From Acidianus hospitalis (GTDB lineage Archaea; Thermoproteota; Thermoprotei_A; Sulfolobales; Sulfolobaceae), in the NCBI GenBank assembly GCA_046533895.1, contig JAWDOK010000002.1, positions 1 through 64,000 of the forward strand: 64,000 nt of DNA, read 5' to 3'. Below are positions 40,917 through 49,663 of this stretch, in pieces. Position numbers and translations under genes: made by a program. The notes under the pieces are model-generated. The model saw only the letters and a list, made by a program, of their open reading frames with translations, made no database searches and had not been told where the DNA came from. Within the stretch, counting starts at the first letter, position 1. The number at the start of each line of letters is the position of its first letter.

Positions 40917-41840
40917 ATGAGCCGATTTAACGAGAGACAATTAATAGGATTAATTGTAACAGTTATAATTTCAGCTATAGTTATAGGTCTTGCTATATTT
41001 ACATTGGCTAATCTAAAAGTAATTCCAGCAAACTATACGCTTTACTTTTATGCAACAACATGGTTCGTAGGAGCCGTACTAGTAGCATATCTAGTTTCTG
41101 AGATAGTTAAAAGTAGATTAGGAAATTTCATTGGGGCAAGCAATGCTACTAGTGTGGCTTTTATAACAAGACTGTTAGGCTATATTATAGCGTTCATTGG
41201 ATTCTTCCTATTAGTTCATATAAGTATAGGTGCTGCATTAGCTGCAGGAGGATTTGCTGGCCTAGTTTTAGGCTTAGCTTCTCAAACAGTCTTATCTAAT
41301 ATCTTTGGAGGGATAATGCTACTTTTTTCAAGGCCTTACAAGGTCGGAGATAGGATAACAATATCAACTTGGCAATATGGATTAATAGCTCCAACATATC
41401 CTCCTAAGTTCTTCTCTAACGATTTTCTGATCCCAGGCTATACTGGAGTAGTAACTGATATCTCACTACTTTATACTACAATCTATACTGATGATAAAGT
41501 GCCAGTAAAAATACCAAATAACATTATGGTACAAGCCGCAATATTTATACATAATTCCGAGGAATTAAGAAAAATAAGGTCGAAGTATGAAGTATCAAAG
41601 GATTTAGACCCAGAGACCGTAATTAAAGAATTAAAGCCTAGAATAGAAAAAATTGAGGGAGTTCTTGAGGTAGATATAAAAGTATTAGAAACTACATTTA
41701 CTACCTATATTTTGGGAATAGATACCTTAGCTAAATCAATATTTGAAGAACCTATTAGAGACCAAGTGCTTAGAATTACTATGAAAACTATTAAAGAATT
41801 ACAGATAGGTAACGGACAAAAACAATTAGCTAAAAGTTAA
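40917..41840 (+). CDS. MscS-family mechanosensitive channel
   Basis: A 307-residue protein with three or four N-terminal helices and the MscS pore helix AAGGFAGLVLGLASQTVLSN (first part), followed by the beta domain entry SRPYKVGDRITI. It should release solutes on osmotic downshock. The 3' end overlaps the convergent 254-residue gene by 15 bases. Confidence 0.92.
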   Translation: MSRFNERQLIGLIVTVIISAIVIGLAIFTLANLKVIPANYTLYFYATTWFVGAVLVAYLVSEIVKSRLGNFIGASNATSVAFITRLLGYIIAFIGFFLLVHISIGAALAAGGFAGLVLGLASQTVLSNIFGGIMLLFSRPYKVGDRITISTWQYGLIAPTYPPKFFSNDFLIPGYTGVVTDISLLYTTIYTDDKVPVKIPNNIMVQAAIFIHNSEELRKIRSKYEVSKDLDPETVIKELKPRIEKIEGVLEVDIKVLETTFTTYILGIDTLAKSIFEEPIRDQVLRITMKTIKELQIGNGQKQLAKS

Positions 41841-42590
41841 TCTAATATCGTGGATAGGCACTTCATAAATTACCATTTTAACCTTTTCGTTTCTAACTTT
41901 AAATAATTCCGCTAAAGCTTCTGCATTATTATACAACTTGTCATTATACTTTAATTCTGATCCGATCATACCATTGTCATTAAAATACCCAGTAAAATCT
42001 AATGAATCACTCTTAATCATTATAACTCCAGAAGTTTTAGGTAATTCTCTCAATTTTATTAGTGCCTCATTAAGTTCTAACGTTTCATCATAAATTTTTC
42101 TCATTACAGTAAATTTAGTTAAGGAAGAATTAAGGAATGGAATAATGTGACCTTTCACTAAATGCTCATCAAACTTACCATAGTTTTTAGAGAAAAAGTC
42201 AAAAAATCCTTTTCTCTGAATAAATTCGCATCCTATATTAATTTTTGTTCCATTTGTTCTTTCTTGAAGTTGAAAGTTTAGCTTAATCTCAATTTTCTCG
42301 TCATTAGTTTTAAGATAATATTCTATATAATTAGGCAGAACGTTTGGGCCTATAAATTCCCCTTGATAGACAATAACCTTACCTTTTTCGTCTTGTAAGA
42401 CCAAAGCTGATAAGAATTTATTATCAGCTTCTTTTACGTCGGACGGCGGAAAATAATCGTTTTTAACTTTATCGTAAACTTTTAGGAGAGTAATATGACC
42501 TAAAATTCCTGAAACATAATATGGATTAGACAATACTGTATTAATATATGTTTTACCGATAGGAACTGTTACTTCTTCTGTATATTGCAT
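41826..42590 (-). CDS. hypothetical protein, 254 aa, possibly with SRPBCC-like N-terminus
   Basis: The first ~150 residues (YTEEVTVPIGKTYINTVLSNP, shortened) have the strand-helix layout of SRPBCC/CoxG lipid-binding proteins, but similarity is weak. The C-terminal ~80 residues (GVIMIKSDSLDFTGYF) could be a separate alpha/beta domain. No catalytic motif. Single gene, likely Sulfolobales-specific. Confidence 0.65.
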   Translation of the reverse strand: MQYTEEVTVPIGKTYINTVLSNPYYVSGILGHITLLKVYDKVKNDYFPPSDVKEADNKFLSALVLQDEKGKVIVYQGEFIGPNVLPNYIEYYLKTNDEKIEIKLNFQLQERTNGTKINIGCEFIQRKGFFDFFSKNYGKFDEHLVKGHIIPFLNSSLTKFTVMRKIYDETLELNEALIKLRELPKTSGVIMIKSDSLDFTGYFNDNGMIGSELKYNDKLYNNAEALAELFKVRNEKVKMVIYEVPIHDIRLTFS

Positions 42591-42720
42591 ATAAACTACT
42601 TTTAGTTTGCTAAATATAAACTTATTATTGTAAATTTCGTTTTATCTAATTAAAAACATTAACATAGCAAAAATAAAAGTGAGAAAAGGCTTAATTTTAT
42701 CTTTTAGATAATTGGATTCC

Positions 42721-43935
42721 ATGAAAGCTTATGATCTGATAAGCTACTTACTTGAACATGCCGAAAACGGATCAATAGCAGCTTTAACTACCGAAGATAA
42801 TATTCCTATTCTATTAACCAAAAACGGCGAGTACTCTTTTACTGTATATATATGCACGCAAGATGGGGAAGTAAAGACGGTTAAAAAAACATTTGATAAA
42901 ACAACTTTTCATAGAGCGGTACTAGATTTTATAGATGAAGTGGAGGAATATATAGGTAAGGAAATTAACGACGTAAAAATTTCCGATGTAGCATTGTTTA
43001 CAAATTGTATTCCTAAGAGAGAGGAGAGAAAGCCTAGAGAGAAAAGAGATAACTTGCTTGATATGATAAGCGAATTGAGGAAAGTTTCAGAGCCTTTCTA
43101 TATAGTGCCTTTACTATCTAACCAAGGAAAGCTAATAGCTTATGTTCCAGAAATAGGTGCAACAAGCTACTTTGATTTCATGGTTAATAACGTAAGTATA
43201 GTGAACGGAAAAATAGAACCGGCTAGCCCAGATTTAAAATTGCTTTATTTAGTATTATTCACAAATAAGTTAGACCCGCATAATGGAAATCCGCTAACTA
43301 CTCTAGACAATATAACGTTCTTTACTGCTGTGTTTATAGATAATGGTGATAAAGGAAAGGGAGAATTTGAAGGTAAAAGTGTTAATAAAAGAATAGGGAG
43401 ATTCTTTTTATCAACATATAAAGGAGGACTAAGAACTGAGGAATTAGAATTTTTCGATTTAAGCAGTTTAAATAAAGGGAGACTTTATGCTGGCCTATTT
43501 GTAAAAAAAGATGAGAAAATACTGAGAATAGGAGGGATTAGCCTAGTAGATTTTCATAATTCTGGAAAATTGGAAATTAATGAGTATCTATTTGCATCCT
43601 TCTCGCAATCTGCCAGAAATGGGATTTTAGATTTTTCGAATTATGATAAGTTATTCTCTAATTTCCTTAATTTAGCAATATCTAAGAGCGATGCAAGAAG
43701 CTTATTAAAAGATGTTATAGAAATTCATTCCATGATGACTGACATGCCTTTTGCTTTACAAAATGTTAATAATCAAATAAGCATAGTAGATCCAATCTCT
43801 TTCTGGTATTATTCCATAAAAGGAGAAGATATTAAAGAATGTAATGATTGTCCGCTTAAAGATAAAGTCAACTTAAGAAAAGAAATATTTAATACTCTTA
43901 GGAGAAGAGGATGGCTAAACGCTTTTTTCATATGA
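42721..43935 (+). CDS. hypothetical protein with C-terminal CxxC, 404 aa
   Basis: A large soluble protein with an N-terminal ~110-residue domain, a Lys/Arg/Glu-rich linker (KREERKPREKRD), and a ~280-residue second domain ending with ECNDCPLKD and RRRGWLNAFFI. No family recognised. The ATG at 42721 is preferred to TTG at 42712. The TGA stop at 43933-43935 lies within the C box of the downstream sRNA, so sRNA and mRNA share sequence. Confidence 0.75.
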   Translation: MKAYDLISYLLEHAENGSIAALTTEDNIPILLTKNGEYSFTVYICTQDGEVKTVKKTFDKTTFHRAVLDFIDEVEEYIGKEINDVKISDVALFTNCIPKREERKPREKRDNLLDMISELRKVSEPFYIVPLLSNQGKLIAYVPEIGATSYFDFMVNNVSIVNGKIEPASPDLKLLYLVLFTNKLDPHNGNPLTTLDNITFFTAVFIDNGDKGKGEFEGKSVNKRIGRFFLSTYKGGLRTEELEFFDLSSLNKGRLYAGLFVKKDEKILRIGGISLVDFHNSGKLEINEYLFASFSQSARNGILDFSNYDKLFSNFLNLAISKSDARSLLKDVIEIHSMMTDMPFALQNVNNQISIVDPISFWYYSIKGEDIKECNDCPLKDKVNLRKEIFNTLRRRGWLNAFFI

Positions 43936-43984
43936 TGATTGATCATGCTACTGAGTTGTGAAGAATACGCCAGCGTCTGATTTA
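43929..43984 (+). ncRNA. C/D box sRNA (first of a tandem pair)
   Basis: Box C ATGATGA at 43932-43938, D' CTGA at 43951-43954, C' TGTGAAG at 43957-43963 and D CTGA at 43977-43980, in the order and spacing of archaeal C/D sRNAs. The guide before D' is 12 bases (TTGATCATGCTA) and that before D is 13 bases (AATACGCCAGCGT). They should direct 2'-O-methylation of RNA opposite the fifth base from D' and D. Box C overlaps the stop codon of the upstream gene, and no own TATA box is visible, so it may be processed from that mRNA. Confidence 0.8.
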
Positions 43985-44007
43985 AATATCAGCAGTAGTT
44001 GATAGTA

Positions 44008-44065
44008 ATCATGATGATGACATTGCCGAGTTTTGAACAATGAAATAAAACAGTGGTCTGATTCC
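44008..44065 (+). ncRNA. C/D box sRNA (second of the pair)
   Basis: Box C ATGATGA at 44011-44017 or 44014-44020, a weaker D' (CCGA, 44026-44029), a weaker C' (ATGAAAT, 44040-44046) and D CTGA at 44058-44061. The D guide is about AAAACAGTGGT. A TATA-like TTTAAATA at 43981-43988 is about 26 bases before the predicted 5' end, so this one seems to have its own promoter. It ends at the stop of the convergent reductase gene. Confidence 0.65.
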
Positions 44066-44066
44066 C

Positions 44067-44657
44067 TTAATATCCACTAAATGGTTCTACAACTATTTTA
44101 CCAGCTTTTATTCCATTATCTACTGCAATTTTAGTAGTAATTTTAGTAAATTCTGGTTCTCCACTTATGTAAAACATAGCATCTTGATTTTCCTTAAATA
44201 TTTTATCGCTTATCTGTTCTATTTTCATTATATTGCCAAGATCTTCTTTAAATAAAATTACTCCATCCTCGTCCGGTTGATAATATATAGTAACGTTTTG
44301 AGAATTTTTAAGCAAATATAGAGCCATAGATCTAACTGGAGTTATTCCAATGCCCTTAGTTACAAACACATGTTTAGGAGAGTCTTTTATGACAAACTCG
44401 TCTTGATAGGGGCCTTCTATTTTTACTTCGTCTCCTTCTTTTAGCATCAATAATTTTTGTTTAAATGGAGAATTTCTAATATTTGTAGCTATCATTGTAA
44501 AATTTTCCCATGGTGCACTTGCTATTGAGAATGTACGCCTATCATTATCAATAATAACGTCAATAGTATTTCCCGGGTTAAATTGTAACTTAGTATCGAA
44601 TTTTACAAATAGCTTATTCCCTATTTTGGATTTACTCAGAATTTTTGTCATAGCCAT
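44067..44657 (-). CDS. FNR-like flavin/NAD oxidoreductase domain protein
   Basis: A 196-residue protein with the ferredoxin-NADP-reductase-like FAD motif RTFSIASAP near 41 and the nucleotide motif GIGITPVRS near 105. There is no ferredoxin or b5 domain, so it must pass electrons to or from a separate carrier. The C-terminal EPFSGY ends in an aromatic residue, as in many FNRs. Two in-frame ATGs (residues 1 and 3) make the exact start uncertain by two residues. Confidence 0.82.
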   Translation of the reverse strand: MAMTKILSKSKIGNKLFVKFDTKLQFNPGNTIDVIIDNDRRTFSIASAPWENFTMIATNIRNSPFKQKLLMLKEGDEVKIEGPYQDEFVIKDSPKHVFVTKGIGITPVRSMALYLLKNSQNVTIYYQPDEDGVILFKEDLGNIMKIEQISDKIFKENQDAMFYISGEPEFTKITTKIAVDNGIKAGKIVVEPFSGY

Positions 44658-44682
44658 CTTTCAGAGAACTAAAATAAAAAGC

Positions 44683-45000
44683 TTAGAAAATACAAGGAGA
44701 TAAATCAAAGATTTTCCTTGTTGCAGAGCATACTAGACAAAAAGTTGTAGGCTCTATCTTGTCTCCAGAATAAAGCCTGCTGGCAAGTGCATCGAGCATA
44801 TCATTTATATCATCGTTCATCAATATTTTCTTAATTTTATCGTCCTTTATGTGTTTCTCATAAGACGTTATAGATAATCCTACAATCTTGGAAGCTCTTC
44901 TTATTGGAACTCCCCTATCTATTAATTTTTTAATAAGTATGGTTCTTAGATACGGAACAACAAGAGAGTAAGCTTTTTCACATTCAGTTTGCCATTTCAT
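44683..45000 (-). CDS. HTH regulator with C-terminal Cys motif, 105 aa
   Basis: An HTH (LIDRGVPIRRASKIVGLSITSYEKHI, core RASKIVGLSITSYE) at about 25-55 is followed by a helical part and FCLVCSATRKIF, with a further Cys near the end. It resembles the COG2522-type predicted archaeal regulators, whose cysteines may bind metal or sense redox. It lies just upstream of the FNR-like gene on the same strand and could control it. Confidence 0.7.
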   Translation of the reverse strand: MKWQTECEKAYSLVVPYLRTILIKKLIDRGVPIRRASKIVGLSITSYEKHIKDDKIKKILMNDDINDMLDALASRLYSGDKIEPTTFCLVCSATRKIFDLSPCIF

Positions 45001-45154
45001 GAATGAATGTTACCTTAATGGAATAAATATTAAATATAATATAACCCAAGGGCAAGTTAATTAACAGAGTTAATTATTTCTTTTCCAAACAATCTATTAT
45101 TATGTTCTAATTAACACGGTTTACGTTCATGTATCTAAGTTGTATATATTTATG

Positions 45155-45182
45155 TGAATATATGTTCATTTATGTATACATA
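45155..45182. promoter_or_regulatory. palindromes in the control region before the Lrs14-like gene
   Basis: TGAATATATGTTCA (45155-45168, TGAA/TTCA arms) and the perfect palindrome TATGTATACATA (45171-45182) stand side by side about 90-110 bases before the ATG at 45267. The whole 45001-45266 interval has no ORF and several related TATGTA/GTATAT words, as well as direct AGTTAATTA repeats near 45054-45077. Small Lrs14 proteins often bind their own control regions, so autoregulation is a reasonable inference. Confidence 0.45.
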
Positions 45183-45266
45183 TTTACCTAAACGTATATT
45201 TTTGCTTATTTTAATAAACATACTTTTTTTAAATTTAGAATACAGTATAATTAGATTAGAGGAAAA

Positions 45267-45650
45267 ATGGCAGAAAGGATAAAATTCCCCGACGGAAGAG
45301 AAGTCGACATACACGAAGTAATGGCGTTCTTATACGGCTTATCAAAGAGTGACGTAGAAGTACTACACGTAATAATGTCTAAAAAAGGAAAGATATCAAC
45401 AGATGAATTAGCTGAAACATTAAAAGTAACCAAAGCATCAATTAGTAAGTCTATAAATAATTTAATCTATAAAGGACTAATAATGAGAGATAAAATTGAA
45501 GAAGATAAAAAGAAAGGAAGACCAGGCTATGTATATTGGGTAGATAATGAGTATCTATATAAGAAAATTGCAGAAGATCTAGAAGCACTAGTTAGTAAAG
45601 TAAAAGAAAACCTAAAAGAGCACTTACCAGTAATTGCTGAAGCACAATAA
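45267..45650 (+). CDS. Lrs14-family winged-helix regulator (AbfR1-like)
   Basis: A 127-residue protein: an N-terminal basic segment, the winged helix at about 35-90 (KISTDELAETLKVTKASISK, NLIYKGLIMRD, GRPGYVYWVD) and a long C-terminal helix for dimerisation. It closely fits Lrs14/AbfR1 regulators that affect biofilm formation and motility in Sulfolobus. GAGG before the ATG may be a Shine-Dalgarno; TTTAAATTT at 45227-45235 a TATA box. A second member of this type is at 13304. Confidence 0.82.
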   Translation: MAERIKFPDGREVDIHEVMAFLYGLSKSDVEVLHVIMSKKGKISTDELAETLKVTKASISKSINNLIYKGLIMRDKIEEDKKKGRPGYVYWVDNEYLYKKIAEDLEALVSKVKENLKEHLPVIAEAQ

Positions 45651-45750
45651 ATTTTTATGAAGAAAGTTATTGTTTATTAAGTCATAAGTTTTATTATTAG
45701 AGTTTTGTGGCAAAAACCTTAATAGATCTTTTATAGACATTTTTAGTTGA

Positions 45751-46038
45751 ATGATCTCTACAACAGATGTACTATCGCTAGTTATAGCGTTTGTTCTTGG
45801 CTTATTAGTAGGAATACTAATAAAGAAAATATTTCAAATAGGCATAATAATCCTTGCAATAATAATTATTCTTATCGCAATAGGCGTCATATCTCCTAGC
45901 ACAGTAGAGCATGGCTTGATAACATTAGGCCAGCAGGCTTCAAAAGCTGAAAGTGAAGTTTCGTCTTATATTAGATTACTTCCGTACAATTCTATTGCGT
46001 TTATTATAGGCTTAGTGATAGGTTTAATTAAAGGGTAA
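45751..46038 (+). CDS. small membrane protein, 95 aa
   Basis: Two hydrophobic N-terminal helices (LSLVIAFVLGLLVGILI and IGIIILAIIIILIAIGVI), a polar loop (QASKAESEVS) and a third hydrophobic end (SIAFIIGLVIGLI). The outline resembles FUN14-like small proteins, but this is only a pattern. ATG start with a TATA-like TTTTATAGAC 25 bases before. Confidence 0.7.
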   Translation: MISTTDVLSLVIAFVLGLLVGILIKKIFQIGIIILAIIIILIAIGVISPSTVEHGLITLGQQASKAESEVSSYIRLLPYNSIAFIIGLVIGLIKG

Positions 46039-46050
46039 AGAAAAAGAATA

Positions 46051-46512
46051 TTATTGAACTGAACCAAGTAAGTCAGATAATTTTTTCCTTATTTCATCTA
46101 TTTCCTTTTTTAGTTTCTCATTCTCTTGAATTACTGACTCGTACTGCTTTTTGCATTCCTCCTCTGTATAATACCTTATAATTTTAGTGTCTTCAAAAAT
46201 TAATTTGTTTTGAGATTTATCATATCTAACAGATACAACTAATTTTATTACGTCTAACTTATCAATTTTCATTTGATTTACTATTTTATCATATAAATTC
46301 TTATTAAATTCGGATACATCCCTTATTATAATATCTCTAGGAACCATTTTACTTAACGACACTAAAGCTACTCTCCTTAACTTATCTGCATATCTAGCTG
46401 CAATTATTAGTCCAGTAGATAATTCAAATTTATTCTCACCTAAAACAGAAGTTCTAGGCGTTGTTTCCTCGTATTCCTCTGCTCTTTCAATATCTCTTTG
46501 AGCCTCTGACAT
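46051..46512 (-). CDS. archaeal DUF2258-like protein
   Basis: A 153-residue protein. The central FELSTGLIIAARYADKLRRV and later VVSVRYDKSQNKLIF resemble the DUF2258 family. A C-terminal coiled coil (~120-150, QENEKLKKEIDEIRKKL) suggests oligomerisation. The charged N-terminal 20 residues look disordered. Function unknown. Confidence 0.65.
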   Translation of the reverse strand: MSEAQRDIERAEEYEETTPRTSVLGENKFELSTGLIIAARYADKLRRVALVSLSKMVPRDIIIRDVSEFNKNLYDKIVNQMKIDKLDVIKLVVSVRYDKSQNKLIFEDTKIIRYYTEEECKKQYESVIQENEKLKKEIDEIRKKLSDLLGSVQ

Positions 46513-46549
46513 ATGTAATTACTTTACATACATATTATTTAATTTTTCT

Positions 46550-47185
46550 CTAAATAGAAGTTGAGGAAAAATCCATTTTAATTTGAGAGTTAATTATATT
46601 ATATATTCTATTTAGAGCCCATGGAGTTAAAGGACTTTTCATATTACGTAGTAAGATTAAGTTATCAAATTCCTTGCAAAAATTCAAATTTAATTTTATA
46701 CAAGTTTCTTTAATTTCTGAATTGGAAATAGGTATCTTCCTTAAAGAAGAACAAGAAATATATTGAATAAGGCTTCTTATTGCCCTATATGCATTTTCTA
46801 ACGTACCTAATTCATCGTTTCTCTTGAAAGCCTCAAAACTTAACTTAATAAAAGACGAGGAAGACATCTTCAGCCTTTCGCAAGTATTATCATTTATCGT
46901 GAATTCAACCTTTGGTAATTCTCCACAGATTAATTTGGAGTCGTAAAGTACATAATAGCAAATAATATCGCCACTTTCACATATTTCTCTAAATTTTTCT
47001 TCTGAAATTACAATAGGAGAAATTCCGCTATAGCTACCAAGTTCTAAGAGTAAAGATTTATCGTCAGAAATGGCAAATATATTTATATCAGATACTCCTT
47101 CCACGTAATCTTCTTTTCTCACATAAGATCCAAAATACCCTAAAGCCTTACATTTCTTACATAATGAAACAAGGTTAGCCTCCAT
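46550..47185 (-). CDS. nucleotidyltransferase-domain protein (MNT-like)
   Basis: A 211-residue protein with the Pol-beta-type motif GYFGSYVRKEDYVEGVSDIN (G-S-x10-D-x-N) at about 17-36. The C-terminal helical half resembles HEPN-like helices (FEAFKRNDELGTLENAYRAI), so it may be a fused MNT/HEPN arrangement. A CxxC near the N-terminus (CKKCKALG) may bind zinc. No separate HEPN toxin gene is adjacent. Target unknown. Confidence 0.7.
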   Translation of the reverse strand: MEANLVSLCKKCKALGYFGSYVRKEDYVEGVSDINIFAISDDKSLLLELGSYSGISPIVISEEKFREICESGDIICYYVLYDSKLICGELPKVEFTINDNTCERLKMSSSSFIKLSFEAFKRNDELGTLENAYRAIRSLIQYISCSSLRKIPISNSEIKETCIKLNLNFCKEFDNLILLRNMKSPLTPWALNRIYNIINSQIKMDFSSTSI

Positions 47186-47221
47186 GCTAAACCTTAATAT
47201 CTTATAAAGTATTAAATTCTC

Positions 47222-49663
47222 GTGGATCTAAAGAATATTCCTTACTCTTTAAGAGTTTTAGCAATAAACGTTTCTAAGCATATTGATGGAGAAAAAATAA
47301 CTCAAGATGACCTAGATGCTATAATAAATTGGAAAGTTGGAAATGAAATTTCCTTTATGCCTACTAGGGTTATAATGCAAGATTATACTGGAGTTCCGTT
47401 ATTGGTAGATCTTGCAGAAATGAGATCTGAGTTGGCTAGAAGAGGATTAAATCCAGAAAAGGTTAATCCAATTATTCAAAGCGATTTAGTTATAGACCAT
47501 TCAATCCAAGTTGATTATTATGGTACGTCTTACTCATTAACTCTTAATATGAAAAAAGAATTTGAAAGAAACGAAGAGAGATATAAATTCTTAAAATGGG
47601 CACAACGATCCTTTAAGAATCTTAGAATTATCCCTCCAGGTAAAGGTATTATACATCAAATAAACTTAGAATACTTAAGTAAAGTAATTAACGATAATAA
47701 TGAACCGGAAATAGTCATAGGAACAGACTCTCACACAACAATGATAGGAGGTTTAGGCATTTTAGGTTGGGGTGTTGGAGGATTAGAGGCCGAAGCGGTA
47801 ATGCTAGGAGAGCCTTATCATTCTATAGTCCCAGAAGTTATAGGAGTAAAACTTGAAGGAGAAATAAGAGAAGGAGTTACGCCCACAGATATTGTACTAT
47901 ATATAACAGAACTGTTAAGGAAAAAAGGAGTTGTAGGAAAATATGTGGAATTTTTTGGCAGTTCTCTCTCAAAACTTACAATTCAAGATAGGGCTACTAT
48001 AGCGAATATGGCTCCAGAATATGGGGCCACTGTAGGATATTTTCCTATAGATGAGCAAACTGTTAAATATCTTAATTTAACTGGACGTGATGGAGATAAA
48101 GTAAAGAAAATTGCAATGGAACTTGGAATATTTTATAATGAAAGAGAGGAAATTAAATATTCTGATGTTGTAGAGGTAAATTTAAGTGAAATAGAACCAT
48201 CAATGGCTGGGCCAAAAAATCCTGATGAGAGAATTAAATTTGGTTCCTTAAAAATAGAAAGAAAGAATAAAGGAAATATAATCCAGGATGGAGATGTAGT
48301 CCTAGCTGCAATAACTAGTTGTACCAATACTTCAAATCCGACAGTAATGCTAGGGGCAGGGATATTAGCCAAGAAGGCTGTGGAACTAGGGTTAAGAAGC
48401 AAGCCTTATGTGAAGACCAGTTTAGCTCCAGGCTCGCCAGTAGTTGTAAAATACCTAAAAGATGCAGGACTCTTACCTTATTTAGAAGCCCTAGGATTTC
48501 ACGTAGTAGGTTTTGGATGTACAACATGCATAGGTAATGCAGGACCTTTAATTAAAGAAGTTGAAAATGATATAAAGACTTACGGAGTTGAGGCCTATGC
48601 TGTAATTAGCGGTAATAGAAATTTTGAAGGAAGAATAAATCCACTGCTTAAAGGTACGTTCCTCGCATCACCAATTCTCGTTGTAGCTTTTGCTATAGCA
48701 GGTAGGATTGACATAAACTATGAAGAGCCTATAGCTTTTGACCCCAACGGTAAGCCTGTATACTTAAGAGATATATGGCCTACATTAGAGGAAATAAATT
48801 CTTATATGAACCTAGCTATGAACCCAGAATACTATATTTCGCAATATTCCACAATATTTAAAGGAGACGAAAACTGGGAAAAATTATCCGTAACTCCTTC
48901 TCCAATTTACGATTGGCCTAAATCTACGTATATTGTTGAGCCTCCTTGGTTCAAAGAGGAAGATGGAAAATTAGAAATTAAAAAAGCCAGAATACTTTTA
49001 CTATTAGGAGATAAAATAACCACTGATCACATTTCACCTGCAGGACCTATATCTCCAGATAGCGAAGCAGGAAAATATCTTTTGTCACTTGGAGTAAAGG
49101 AGTTAAACACTTTTGGTGCTAGGAGAGGAAATCACGAGGTAATGATCAGAGGAGGATTTTCAAATCCGAAACTTAAGAATTACCTTGTAAATAAAGAAGG
49201 AGGATATACTATACACTTCCCAGATAAAAGAGAAGGCACGGTATACGAGGTTGCAATGCAGTACAAAAAAGAAGGAGTTCCACTTGTAGTAGTTGCAGGT
49301 AAGCAATATGGCAGCGGAAGCTCTAGAGATTGGGCAGCAAAAGTTACTGCTTTATTAGGCATTAAAGCGGTATTAGCAGAGAGCTTTGAAAGGATACATA
49401 GAAGTAATTTAGTTGCAATGGGAGTTTTACCAATAGAAATAGAGGATTGGAGAAAATTGGGAATAAAAGGAGATGAGTTAGTTTCAATAGAATTTACTGA
49501 TTTGAATCCTGGAAGTAAAGCTAAAATAATATTTGAAAATAATGAGAGAAAAGTTGAAACGTCTGGTATTTTAAGAGCAAATACTAAAACTGAAATTGAA
49601 TATCTAAAATCTGGAGGTATTCTAAAATATGTTTTAGAAAAGATGATAAAGGATGAAAATTAG
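47222..49663 (+). CDS. acn: aconitate hydratase (AcnA type)
   Basis: An 813-residue TCA-cycle enzyme interconverting citrate and isocitrate. Iron-sulphur ligands are visible as SCTNTSNP and later GFGCTTCIGNAGP; active-site GTDSHTTMIGGLG and the swivelling-domain GSGSSRDWAAKV and ESFERIHRSNLVAMGVLP are present. Length is shorter than bacterial AcnA (~890) but typical of this archaeal group. GTG start at 47222. The next gene overlaps by 11 bases. Confidence 0.96.
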   Translation: MDLKNIPYSLRVLAINVSKHIDGEKITQDDLDAIINWKVGNEISFMPTRVIMQDYTGVPLLVDLAEMRSELARRGLNPEKVNPIIQSDLVIDHSIQVDYYGTSYSLTLNMKKEFERNEERYKFLKWAQRSFKNLRIIPPGKGIIHQINLEYLSKVINDNNEPEIVIGTDSHTTMIGGLGILGWGVGGLEAEAVMLGEPYHSIVPEVIGVKLEGEIREGVTPTDIVLYITELLRKKGVVGKYVEFFGSSLSKLTIQDRATIANMAPEYGATVGYFPIDEQTVKYLNLTGRDGDKVKKIAMELGIFYNEREEIKYSDVVEVNLSEIEPSMAGPKNPDERIKFGSLKIERKNKGNIIQDGDVVLAAITSCTNTSNPTVMLGAGILAKKAVELGLRSKPYVKTSLAPGSPVVVKYLKDAGLLPYLEALGFHVVGFGCTTCIGNAGPLIKEVENDIKTYGVEAYAVISGNRNFEGRINPLLKGTFLASPILVVAFAIAGRIDINYEEPIAFDPNGKPVYLRDIWPTLEEINSYMNLAMNPEYYISQYSTIFKGDENWEKLSVTPSPIYDWPKSTYIVEPPWFKEEDGKLEIKKARILLLLGDKITTDHISPAGPISPDSEAGKYLLSLGVKELNTFGARRGNHEVMIRGGFSNPKLKNYLVNKEGGYTIHFPDKREGTVYEVAMQYKKEGVPLVVVAGKQYGSGSSRDWAAKVTALLGIKAVLAESFERIHRSNLVAMGVLPIEIEDWRKLGIKGDELVSIEFTDLNPGSKAKIIFENNERKVETSGILRANTKTEIEYLKSGGILKYVLEKMIKDEN

